NCBI RefSeq assembly: GCF_002959915.1
Contig: NZ_PPDE01000010.1
Location: forward strand, 1-64,000
Origin: Veillonella atypica KON
GTDB taxonomy: Bacteria; Bacillota; Negativicutes; Veillonellales; Veillonellaceae
Direction: 5' to 3'
DNA length: 64,000 nt
Notes under the pieces: generated by a model
Told to the model about the DNA's origin: nothing
The model's database searches: none
What the model saw: the letters and a program-made list of their open reading frames with translations, nothing else
Shown here: piece after piece, positions 44,694-52,157 of the stretch
Numbering within the stretch: position 1 is the stretch's first letter
Layout: each line of letters begins with the position of its first letter
Position numbers and translations under genes: made by a program

Positions 44694-45024
44694 CCAGAAC
44701 CCCAGTGTAATCAGTGACTTAACAATCTTAATAAGCTAGGTAGCATCTACGTTCAGAAAGGGGACGAGGGTGACTAAAATCTGACTTTGGCCCGTTCTTT
44801 ATTATGCCCGAAGTGATCAGCTACTTAACAATCTTAATGGAGCAAATATCATCTACGTTCAAAAGGGAGGTGTGAGTGTCTAAAATCTGACTTTGGCCCG
44901 TTCTCTTTTTACCCGATGTAATCAATGACTTACCAATCTTAATAAGCTTGGTAGCATCTACGTTCAGAAAGGGGACGAGGGTGACTAAAATCTGACTTTG
45001 GCCCTTTCTTTATTATGCCCGAAG

Positions 45025-45214
45025 TAATCAGCTGCTTAACAATCTTAATGGATCAAATATCATCTACGTTCAAAAGGGAGGTGTGGGTGTCTAAAATCTG
45101 ACTTTGGCCTGAGCCCCGAAGGGGGGAAGAAATAGCCGGTGGAAGATTTTAGACACCCACACCTCCCTCTGCCGTAAATAATATGGTCTAGTTAAGATTG
45201 TTAAGCAATGATTA
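45025..45214 (-). terminator. Double inverted repeat forming the VWA-gene terminator
   Basis: Inner arms of 24 bp are perfect (45076-45099 and 45144-45167, starting GGGAGGTGTGGGTGTC) around a 44-base GC-rich core. UUUU follows on the minus strand. Outer arms (45025-45048 and about 45190-45214, TTAAGATTGTTAAG on the right) also pair, with few mismatches. They include the stop codon of the VWA gene. The left halves are the last unit of the tandem field. Confidence 0.8.
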
Positions 45215-46849
45215 CTCTTGATTCGCCATGGAAAACCCCGACCGACTGCTCATTCTCACGAATTCGTCAATGTCTTGTGTTTCGTCAACGGCTACATAAC
45301 CCATTTCACGAACTATGCCGTGCGGATTATGCAAGGATAATTTAGGTTCAGAGCCCGTAAGGACCCAAAGTACTTTGTAGCCTTTTGGCGCTTCGCGAAG
45401 GCGGTCTTCGCCTTTGCCATCCGTAAAGTATACGAGTAAATCTACGTGATGTTGATTAGCTAGAGAAAATACAGGTGAAAAGGCTGTTGACCCACGCACA
45501 TCGAGTCGTGGTTTCACATCTTTTACGGATTCCATCGTATAGGTTCGACGTACTTCGTTATCACATTCCACAATGGTAATGCGATGATTATAGGCATGTA
45601 CGATTTGTAATACTTGTTCTAAAGCATTGGTAAATTCCGCATCTGTAATGCTACCGCTCATATCGAGGGCTACCCACACATTCGCCTTATGTTGACGTAA
45701 TGTGCCAGATAATTCCAGACGCTCAGGTTGACGACGATTGCGACGCATCGTCGTTTTTTTATGTCCGCTAGCCACCTTACCCATCAACTTTTTAAGATAA
45801 AAATACCAAGGCAAGGAACGGCGCGTTTTTTGGAATGTATCGATAAGGCTTTTTACATAGCCTTCCATATCCCCTTTTGATGCTTCGTTAATATAGCGTT
45901 CCGTAATTTTATCCATCGTCTCTGTATCGATAGCATCGGACTCATCCCAAATATCATGGCTTGAATCAGCATTAAACTCCATTGCTATGATTTGACTGGA
46001 ATCCTCGACAGCTATAAAAAGATCTGGTTTTTCCTGCATTGCCTTATCAATGGCCTTTGCATAATATTCTAAAGTACGGAATCGCTTTAGTAAAAGACCA
46101 TATCTTGCATTTACATTGGCAACGGTTATAGCATCGCGGTCAACATGTTCTAAATAATCATTGACAACCATGTCCATAGCCATGTGAACAGCTTTTTTAT
46201 TAAACCGTTGACTAAGTTCTTTGACCCGCATCAAATGAGCGGATATGACATGTAATATTTCTCGTTTAATGCCGTCTTTCATAACATCCGGCGGTTGTCG
46301 TAACATAATGAAAGGATTCACGTATAGCACATAGCCACCGTGTTTGAGGTTAACACCAAAAGCGCTGGTCATATCTAAGCGTACACGATGCGTCATTTGT
46401 AGATAAAAATAGCCAAAGAATTGATCCTCGTCAAGCAATAAACTATTTACATCATGCAAGATATGCCATAACCGTTGTTCATAGCCATCGGCTAGTACGT
46501 GTTGTGCCAACACATCGAGATCTGTGCCTTCGCCCTCATACAGTTCCGTTAATCCCTTGCCTATCGTGCCAATATGACTATCCGACATATTGTGATTTAC
46601 CATATCTACAGCAATATCTTCTGCCTGTTGTTTATGCACTGGATGTTCATCTACATACGCTTGATAACGCGCATATACTTGCTCATACAAAGCATCCGCA
46701 TCACGAGCAATCTGATTTCGCTTTCTATGCCAGCGATCGAGTTCCTTGATAGCCTCTTCATCGTAGCGTCCAGTCTTCTCCCATCCGTCTATATGAGTGA
46801 GCAGGTCAGACGCATCCCGAATATCGTCTTTATCTAAATTTCGATTCAT
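45212..46849 (-). CDS. VWA-domain protein of the DUF2201 type
   Basis: The 545-residue protein ends with a VWA-like domain: VWVALDMSGSITDAEF (about residues 390-405) gives the MIDAS DxSxS. LDVRGSTAFSPVF and LLVYFTDGKGEDR complete the metal site. The N-terminal part resembles the putative metallopeptidase domain of DUF2201 proteins (REILHVISAHLMRV, near residue 200, and HMAMDMVVNDYL), but the expected HExxH is absent, so that part is probably inactive. It is the last gene of a unit with a MoxR-type ATPase and a repeat protein. MoxR-VWA pairs act as chaperone-like or metal-insertion machines and occur in some conflict systems. Confidence 0.82.
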   Translation of the reverse strand: MNRNLDKDDIRDASDLLTHIDGWEKTGRYDEEAIKELDRWHRKRNQIARDADALYEQVYARYQAYVDEHPVHKQQAEDIAVDMVNHNMSDSHIGTIGKGLTELYEGEGTDLDVLAQHVLADGYEQRLWHILHDVNSLLLDEDQFFGYFYLQMTHRVRLDMTSAFGVNLKHGGYVLYVNPFIMLRQPPDVMKDGIKREILHVISAHLMRVKELSQRFNKKAVHMAMDMVVNDYLEHVDRDAITVANVNARYGLLLKRFRTLEYYAKAIDKAMQEKPDLFIAVEDSSQIIAMEFNADSSHDIWDESDAIDTETMDKITERYINEASKGDMEGYVKSLIDTFQKTRRSLPWYFYLKKLMGKVASGHKKTTMRRNRRQPERLELSGTLRQHKANVWVALDMSGSITDAEFTNALEQVLQIVHAYNHRITIVECDNEVRRTYTMESVKDVKPRLDVRGSTAFSPVFSLANQHHVDLLVYFTDGKGEDRLREAPKGYKVLWVLTGSEPKLSLHNPHGIVREMGYVAVDETQDIDEFVRMSSRSGFSMANQE

Positions 46850-46879
46850 AATTTCTACCTGTCATATGCACTTTCACAA

Positions 46880-47971
46880 TTAACGATTGGCTTCAAAAAA
46901 CGTTTCAATAAAGAGCTCATCCTCAATAGCATAGCTATACACATGAGCATATGCGTTGCGTAAATCTTTCATAACAGCAATGCGCAAATCACCTGGATAC
47001 AATGTGATGAACTCAATAAAGTAATGAACTTCTTCGGCATTACTATTACGATTCAAACGATACAACATATTTTTCGCAGAAACATAGAGGCGAGTAGGAC
47101 TTTCACCATTAACACGTTCTTGCAAGGACATAATGGCACCCGGTTTATGCACAGCCTCTAACACATCATCAAAGGAAATCAATGGCTCTTGTTCAGTTTC
47201 AACGAAATTAACAAAGGCCTCCGCAATGAGTTTACCCACATTACCACGGATAACATTTTGGAATACTTCACGGCTATAACCACCTTCCTTATAGATATCA
47301 TAAATATGAGATATCCGTTCAAAGGAACGCGGTGTCGCATCGATATCATCTTCATGACGTTGATTTAAATAATCTGGATAAGAGGAGATAAATTCCACCA
47401 CCTTATCTTCAATGCCTACAGAAATAGCCCAGTCAATCCACTGCATATAATCCGCTTCCATATAAAGCCATACGAAACGGTTTTGTTGGGCTGGATCCAT
47501 ATCAATCGTTTGGTAGTCAAAGGAATCCTCTGGGTTCATAGCCGCAATGATGCGCACATCATCGCTCAAAGCAAATCCATTGATTTCTCGATTCAAAATC
47601 AAATTCATCAACTCTTGTTGTACCGCATGCTCTGCCCGATTGATTTCATCGATAAACAGCAACACATGTCGACCTGCATTAACAGCCCTTGATACATGTT
47701 CTAATGTATGATGAACGGCATACACGGTGGTCTTTATTTCTTTAACCGTCCCATTACTATCTTTATGAGATACAGTTTCCACCGTAGGCAAACCGCCTAT
47801 TTCACCTTCTTTTAAAAGATTGCCATCAATGGTGACGAGTTCCCAATCATGAGACTCTGCTACGCGCGCTGCTAGCGATGTTTTACCAATCCCCGTTTCA
47901 CCGACGAGCAATGGTACTTGATTAGCGGCTAGTACCAATTCCACACTAGCCATTGTATCTGTAAAATTCAT
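46880..47971 (-). CDS. MoxR-type AAA+ ATPase
   Basis: The 363-residue protein has Walker A LLVGETGIGKTSLAARV near residue 22, Walker B HVLLFIDEINRAEHAVQQELMNLILNRE near residue 105, sensor 1 RIIAAMNPEDSF and the Arg-containing ATPRSFERISHI. The layout is that of MoxR/RavA-like ATPases. It lies 30 bases upstream of the VWA gene, the usual pairing in which the ATPase remodels clients bound by the VWA protein. All nucleotide-binding residues look intact. Confidence 0.9.
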   Translation of the reverse strand: MNFTDTMASVELVLAANQVPLLVGETGIGKTSLAARVAESHDWELVTIDGNLLKEGEIGGLPTVETVSHKDSNGTVKEIKTTVYAVHHTLEHVSRAVNAGRHVLLFIDEINRAEHAVQQELMNLILNREINGFALSDDVRIIAAMNPEDSFDYQTIDMDPAQQNRFVWLYMEADYMQWIDWAISVGIEDKVVEFISSYPDYLNQRHEDDIDATPRSFERISHIYDIYKEGGYSREVFQNVIRGNVGKLIAEAFVNFVETEQEPLISFDDVLEAVHKPGAIMSLQERVNGESPTRLYVSAKNMLYRLNRNSNAEEVHYFIEFITLYPGDLRIAVMKDLRNAYAHVYSYAIEDELFIETFFEANR

Positions 47972-47987
47972 TATGACTCCTTCTTAA

Positions 47988-48794
47988 TTAATATAGTAAA
48001 TACTGATCAATAGCAATTTTCTTTGCCTCTATAGATCCATATGCATCAACTAATGACAATACATCGATGGGCCATGTTGATTGGCGTCCACCAATGGCAG
48101 GATTGCTTACGATTTCTCGCACATAGCGATCTTCTACAGCAGGATTTGCAATCATTTCAGTTATAATTTGTCGAACCATATCGACAGTCAAGCCTATTTG
48201 TTTCGGTACATACCCAAGTATCAATGTAGAAACCTTCAATAGCTCTACCACTGTATCTAAATCTAGGTTCGTAATTTGACGCATAGCCTGCGGATCTTGT
48301 AACACGGCGGCTTTCAAAATGTCCAATGTCGGATTCTGGATATAGCGCAATGATAAATAATTAGATTTTACAGCAGCCATTTGAACCCGCTCTGATGGAT
48401 TGGCAATATATTGCAATACATCATATTGTGTTTCTACAGCCCTTAACTGTAATTCCTCTGATGGATTTGTAATATATCGAATGGCCCAGCCCGATTGGTC
48501 TAAGGCAATGCGAACCACATCATCTGATGGATGTTGAATATACTCAAGTACCGCCCAATCTTGTTTGACTAATGAAATCAATAATTCGTCACTTGGATTG
48601 TCCACATATTGAATGGCTCGTGGCGACTGTGCTAACGCAGTTTCAATCACTCGATCAGTAGGATTTTTAATGTACTGTAATAGCATCCCATTCTGTTCCA
48701 CACAGACTAACTGCATTTCCTCTGTAGGATTAGGGATATTGCGTATGCCATGGGGATTGTTTTTGAGAGCCGTTATATATTGTTCCTCTGTCAT
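47988..48794 (-). CDS. Helical-repeat protein with about ten NPS/T-type units
   Basis: The 268-residue protein is built of units of about 23-24 residues with the pattern YIxNPSEExxxxAVxxxxxxLQ. Examples are YIKNPTDRVIETALAQSPRAIQ, YVDNPSDELLISLVKQDWAVLE, YIQHPSDDVVRIALDQSGWAIR and YITNPSEELQLRAVETQYDVLQ. This resembles DUF4116-like helical repeats. The final 80 residues are less regular. Repeats of this kind often bind proteins or nucleic acids, so it may supply target recognition for the MoxR-VWA pair. It is the first gene of the three-gene unit and starts 16 bases before the ATPase gene. Confidence 0.75.
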   Translation of the reverse strand: MTEEQYITALKNNPHGIRNIPNPTEEMQLVCVEQNGMLLQYIKNPTDRVIETALAQSPRAIQYVDNPSDELLISLVKQDWAVLEYIQHPSDDVVRIALDQSGWAIRYITNPSEELQLRAVETQYDVLQYIANPSERVQMAAVKSNYLSLRYIQNPTLDILKAAVLQDPQAMRQITNLDLDTVVELLKVSTLILGYVPKQIGLTVDMVRQIITEMIANPAVEDRYVREIVSNPAIGGRQSTWPIDVLSLVDAYGSIEAKKIAIDQYLLY

Positions 48795-48814
48795 AATAAC
48801 CTTCTTTTCTATCT

Positions 48815-48866
48815 AAAAAGGCCATACGAATACGTACGGCCTATACTGAATTCTATTCCTATTGTA
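48815..48866 (-). promoter_or_regulatory. Leader of the MoxR-VWA operon with promoter and intrinsic terminator
   Basis: On the minus strand TACAAT (48861-48866) lies after the ktrA stop. AGGCCGTACG/CGTATGGCCT (48833-48842 with 48819-48828) and five U (48815-48819) follow, then the ribosome binding site and ATG at 48794. No room for a promoter remains after the terminator. Operon expression should therefore depend on read-through or on regulated anti-termination. The hairpin may also serve as the ktrA terminator. Confidence 0.55.
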
Positions 48867-48907
48867 TCATAATTTTTCGATATAATTATATCTGTTTCGT
48901 ATACTTA

Positions 48908-49558
48908 CTACACTGTTAATGAATCTAAATCAGAATTATTCCCAATAACTAATAATTTATCATCTTCACCGAGGATGGTAATTGGGTTTGGTGGAACTTC
49001 TAAATCCTCACCGCGTCTTATGCCTACTGCATTAAGATTATATTTCTCACGCAAATTGGAATCTTTCAAACATGTGCCAACCATAAATGAAGGCATTTTT
49101 ATTTCTATAAGACTAATATTTTTGGATAGTTGTAAATAATCCATCACATGTTCTCTCGTCAACGATTGAACAAGTCGCAACGCCATATCATACTCAGGAT
49201 AAATAACCTGATCTACGCCGATTTTTTTAAGCATTTTACCTTGCAGGCTATTTTCTGCCTTACACACAACCTTAGGGATATGCATTTCCTTGAGAAGCAT
49301 GGATGTCATCAAATTAGCTTGGATATTGCCACCAATGGCTACAATGACCATATCAAATTGACTTAATGCCAATGCTTTAATCGCCTCTTCATCAGTAGTG
49401 TCCGCTACGATGGCATGTGTAAGATAGGGAGATATTTTTTGTACAACATCTGGATTGATATCTACGCCTAGCACCTCATGATTCATGGATGCCAACATCT
49501 TGGCAACGGTCGTACCGAAGCTACCAAGACCTATAACAGCTATTGTTTTTTGTTTCAT
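48908..49558 (-). CDS. ktrA: KtrA/TrkA-type potassium channel regulatory subunit
   Basis: The 216-residue protein starts KQKTIAVIGLGSFGTTVAKMLASMNHEVLGVDI, a Rossmann RCK_N domain, with ALSQFDMVIVAIGGNIQANL. The C-terminal RCK_C half (LIEIKMPSFMVGTCLKDSNLR; PNPITILGEDDKLLVIG) binds ligand. The size is right for single-RCK KtrA rather than the double TrkA. It gates the membrane subunit encoded 35 bases upstream, in response to nucleotides. Confidence 0.9.
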   Translation of the reverse strand: MKQKTIAVIGLGSFGTTVAKMLASMNHEVLGVDINPDVVQKISPYLTHAIVADTTDEEAIKALALSQFDMVIVAIGGNIQANLMTSMLLKEMHIPKVVCKAENSLQGKMLKKIGVDQVIYPEYDMALRLVQSLTREHVMDYLQLSKNISLIEIKMPSFMVGTCLKDSNLREKYNLNAVGIRRGEDLEVPPNPITILGEDDKLLVIGNNSDLDSLTV

Positions 49559-49592
49559 TATGTACCTCTTTTAGATGTATTGTCATCTATCG

Positions 49593-50954
49593 TTATAACA
49601 TTACATTCTCTTCTGCATAAGAAATCGGCTTATTCGGCTTTGTCCGTAACGCCCAAGTTCCAATGACGGTCATGACACCCACACGGCCTGTAAACATGAC
49701 CAAAATAAGAACCCATTTACTGCTTTCAGATAAATCAGGCGTAATTCCCGTCGTAAGGCCCACTGTACCAAATGCGGACGTAACCTCAAAGAGCAATCGG
49801 ATAAAATCGAACGGCTCATCCCATGCTAAATAGCACGTAGCTAACAATACCAATAATAGGGAAAGGAATATAATCCCATTCGCCTTAAGAACGGTAACCA
49901 TAGATATGCGTCGGCCGAAAACCTCTACGTCTGAGCGGTTGTTGAACAATGTACACGATGCTAAGATGGCAACCATAACAGTACTGATTTTAACACCACC
50001 GCCCGTAGAGTTTGGACCTGCCCCAATAAACATGAGGATAATACTGACAAACAGTGTGATAGGATGCAGTTGACCATAATCGACAGTAGCTATCCCCGCT
50101 GTACGTGGTGTTACAGATTGAAAGATGGCAGCCATTACCTTATCCCACATAGGCAGAGGGCCAAGGGTCTTAGGATTAGCCCATTCTACACCGAGGAATA
50201 TAATAACTCCTAGGACAATCAATAGAGTCGTACCGATAAGCATAAGTTTGGTATGCAGTTTTAAATCTGCGAAGCGTCTCACCTTGCGATGGGACCATAT
50301 ATCAAAAGCTGCTAAATAACCAAAACCACCGATAATAATTAAGGCTATCGTATTAATATTAAATAATACATCACCTACCATTTTATAGGGCAGATTATTG
50401 TCAAAAAATATAAATCCTGCATTACAAAATGTAGAAATGGCTTGCATAAATCCTATATAGAGCGAATCATCACCTATATATGGATGTAGTTGAATAGCAT
50501 ACAAAATTCCGCCTATACATTCAATGGCTAATGTATAAATAGTTAATTTTTTCGTTACATGGAGAAGACCCGCCATCCCATCTTGACCTACGTCTTCTGA
50601 AAGTAATAATCGATTCTTAAGGCCTACCCGTTTTCCCAATAGTACGGCAATAATGGTTGTAAAGCATACAATGCCAAGTCCACCTAATTGGATAAGGATG
50701 ACCATAACAATCTTACCAAACAAGGACCAGTGATAATAAGTATCCACAGTAGTGAGTCCCGTTACGGATACACAAGATACAGCAGTGAAAGCTGCATCAA
50801 CAAGGGTTGTACCTTGTCCTTGTGTACTCGCTATAGGCAACATAAGAAGAAGAGTTCCCACCGTCATGACCGCTAAAAAGCTAAGTGCTAGCAATCGATA
50901 TGGATTCTGTTGCATATATCGTTGCATATGATGCGGTTTATGTTTTTGCCACAT
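49593..50954 (-). CDS. ktrB: KtrB/TrkH-type potassium transporter membrane subunit
   Basis: The 453-residue membrane protein has four selectivity-filter regions of the SKT family: TAVSCVSVTGLTTVDTYYHW, ISTFCNAGFIF, FIGAGPNSTGGGVKISTV and SAFGTVGLTTGITPDLS. The start MWQKHKPHHMQRYMQQNPYRLLALSF is basic, as in KtrB. It forms the K+ (often Na+-coupled) uptake pore with the KtrA-like partner. It starts four bases after the PfkB kinase gene. Confidence 0.9.
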   Translation of the reverse strand: MWQKHKPHHMQRYMQQNPYRLLALSFLAVMTVGTLLLMLPIASTQGQGTTLVDAAFTAVSCVSVTGLTTVDTYYHWSLFGKIVMVILIQLGGLGIVCFTTIIAVLLGKRVGLKNRLLLSEDVGQDGMAGLLHVTKKLTIYTLAIECIGGILYAIQLHPYIGDDSLYIGFMQAISTFCNAGFIFFDNNLPYKMVGDVLFNINTIALIIIGGFGYLAAFDIWSHRKVRRFADLKLHTKLMLIGTTLLIVLGVIIFLGVEWANPKTLGPLPMWDKVMAAIFQSVTPRTAGIATVDYGQLHPITLFVSIILMFIGAGPNSTGGGVKISTVMVAILASCTLFNNRSDVEVFGRRISMVTVLKANGIIFLSLLLVLLATCYLAWDEPFDFIRLLFEVTSAFGTVGLTTGITPDLSESSKWVLILVMFTGRVGVMTVIGTWALRTKPNKPISYAEENVML

Positions 50955-50958
50955 AGGT

Positions 50959-51957
50959 CTACTCCAATCCAGCTAGGTTGCATGCTGATTTTAACGATGG
51001 TAACGCACTACGCCCACCGATGCCCTGTGTATTGAGCGCAGACACAGCAGACGCAAAAATAGCGGCAGACTCTAACTGTTTATGATCTAAGGATTGTAAT
51101 ATGTCTATAGGTTTTATAAACTCACCATATAATGCATTTTCTTGGCGAATCGACACAGCAAGTTTCGATAAGAATGCACCGTGGAAACTATCTCCAGCAC
51201 CAGTCGTATCTACTACACTGGCTTGAGGGAATGGTTGACAGCGATACGCCGTTCCATCAGGCCAAACAAAATAACTGCCATTGGCCCCATCGGTAACACC
51301 AGCTATTAACGCACCACGGTCATGAATAATGTAACATGCCTCTTCTAAATTAGTAGCCCCTGTATATTTTTCTGCATAGTCGCGAGCCACAATAACGACA
51401 TGAGATGATTCGGTAATTGGCCTCATATCATTATCGTATCGTTGAGCCCCCCCATCTAGAGAGATAATAGTACCACTTTGTCGCGCTATATCAATAGCGG
51501 TACGCATCAAATGGCGATGGCGTCCATTGATATGCACGATGGATGCATTTTCTATTAATCCCTGATACTTGTCTAAGAACTCTGGATCAGACGCTGTAGA
51601 TCGTTCAAAAAATACAGCGCGTTCCCCTGTCTTCTGTTTCACAAGAATCGTTGCAGTTCCACTCTTAGCATCCGCATCAACTTGGATGCCCTCTGTATTG
51701 ACATTATATTTATGAAAGTCCTCTAGAATATAGCGTCCAACCATATCATCCCCAATACGGTCAATCATTACCGTCCGAGATCCATATTTACCAGCCGTGG
51801 CTAGTGCAGTCGCTACCGGCCCGCCGCCATCTGTAGTAGATGAGATGGCCTCTTGCACCTCACGCCCCGTTGGAAAATGATCAACCACGATGAATCGATC
51901 TAAGGTACTAGCCCCAATACCAACTATATCTATCACTTCGTTAGGAAATGCATTCAT
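50959..51957 (-). CDS. PfkB-family carbohydrate kinase
   Basis: The 332-residue protein has the ribokinase-type motifs: N-terminal VDIVGIGASTLDRFIVVDHFP, TTDGGGPVATALATAGKYG, and the C-terminal DTTGAGDSFHGAFLSKLAV, in which the Asp is the catalytic base. It phosphorylates a sugar or nucleoside not determined by sequence. GGAGGTTAGT precedes the ATG. It is transcribed with the potassium genes four bases downstream, which may be coincidental. Confidence 0.87.
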   Translation of the reverse strand: MNAFPNEVIDIVGIGASTLDRFIVVDHFPTGREVQEAISSTTDGGGPVATALATAGKYGSRTVMIDRIGDDMVGRYILEDFHKYNVNTEGIQVDADAKSGTATILVKQKTGERAVFFERSTASDPEFLDKYQGLIENASIVHINGRHRHLMRTAIDIARQSGTIISLDGGAQRYDNDMRPITESSHVVIVARDYAEKYTGATNLEEACYIIHDRGALIAGVTDGANGSYFVWPDGTAYRCQPFPQASVVDTTGAGDSFHGAFLSKLAVSIRQENALYGEFIKPIDILQSLDHKQLESAAIFASAVSALNTQGIGGRSALPSLKSACNLAGLE

Positions 51958-52018
51958 ACTAACCTCCTAATACCTTGTATAACTATATGTACAGAATACA
52001 TTCCAAAACATAAAAAGT

Positions 52019-52091
52019 AAACCCTAGGCCACGATATATTCTCGTTAAACTGAATCGTCCAGTTTAAAGAATAGATCGTAATCTAGGGTTT
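52019..52091. terminator. Long imperfect hairpin downstream of the HutW-like gene
   Basis: AAACCCTAG (52019-52027) pairs with CTAGGGTTT (52083-52091). Inside, ACGATATATTCT pairs with AGAATAGATCGT and TTAAACTG with CAGTTTAA, so nearly the whole 73 bases form one stem. A T-rich tract follows the outer arm on the minus strand. It probably ends the heme operon transcript. Confidence 0.6.
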
Positions 52092-52157
52092 TAATACTAA
52101 GATAAAACGTACCTGTCAATGTTTGTAGTTATTTATATGAGAGGTTGTTAGAGATAA

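Larger units (their letters stand above)
44458..45099. repeat. Tandem repeat field downstream of the VWA gene
   Basis: About six imperfect units follow each other. Unit boundaries, marked by TAATCAG-like strings, are at 44564, 44708, 44814, 44919 and 45025, with a partial unit before 44564. Spacings are 144, 106, 105 and 106 bp. Each unit contains CTTAACAATCTTAAT, ATCTACGTTCA and CTAAAATCTGACTTTGG. The units at 44708 and 44919 are nearly identical, as are those at 44814 and 45025, so a 211-bp dimer was duplicated. The two leftmost copies instead contain CCGCCCTTGATATATG and a 24-bp palindrome. No open frame spans the field. Confidence 0.9.

Noticed and set aside
44458-45099. A third CRISPR-like array
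   Set aside because: Units are 106-144 bp of contiguous similarity without short repeats separating unique spacers.
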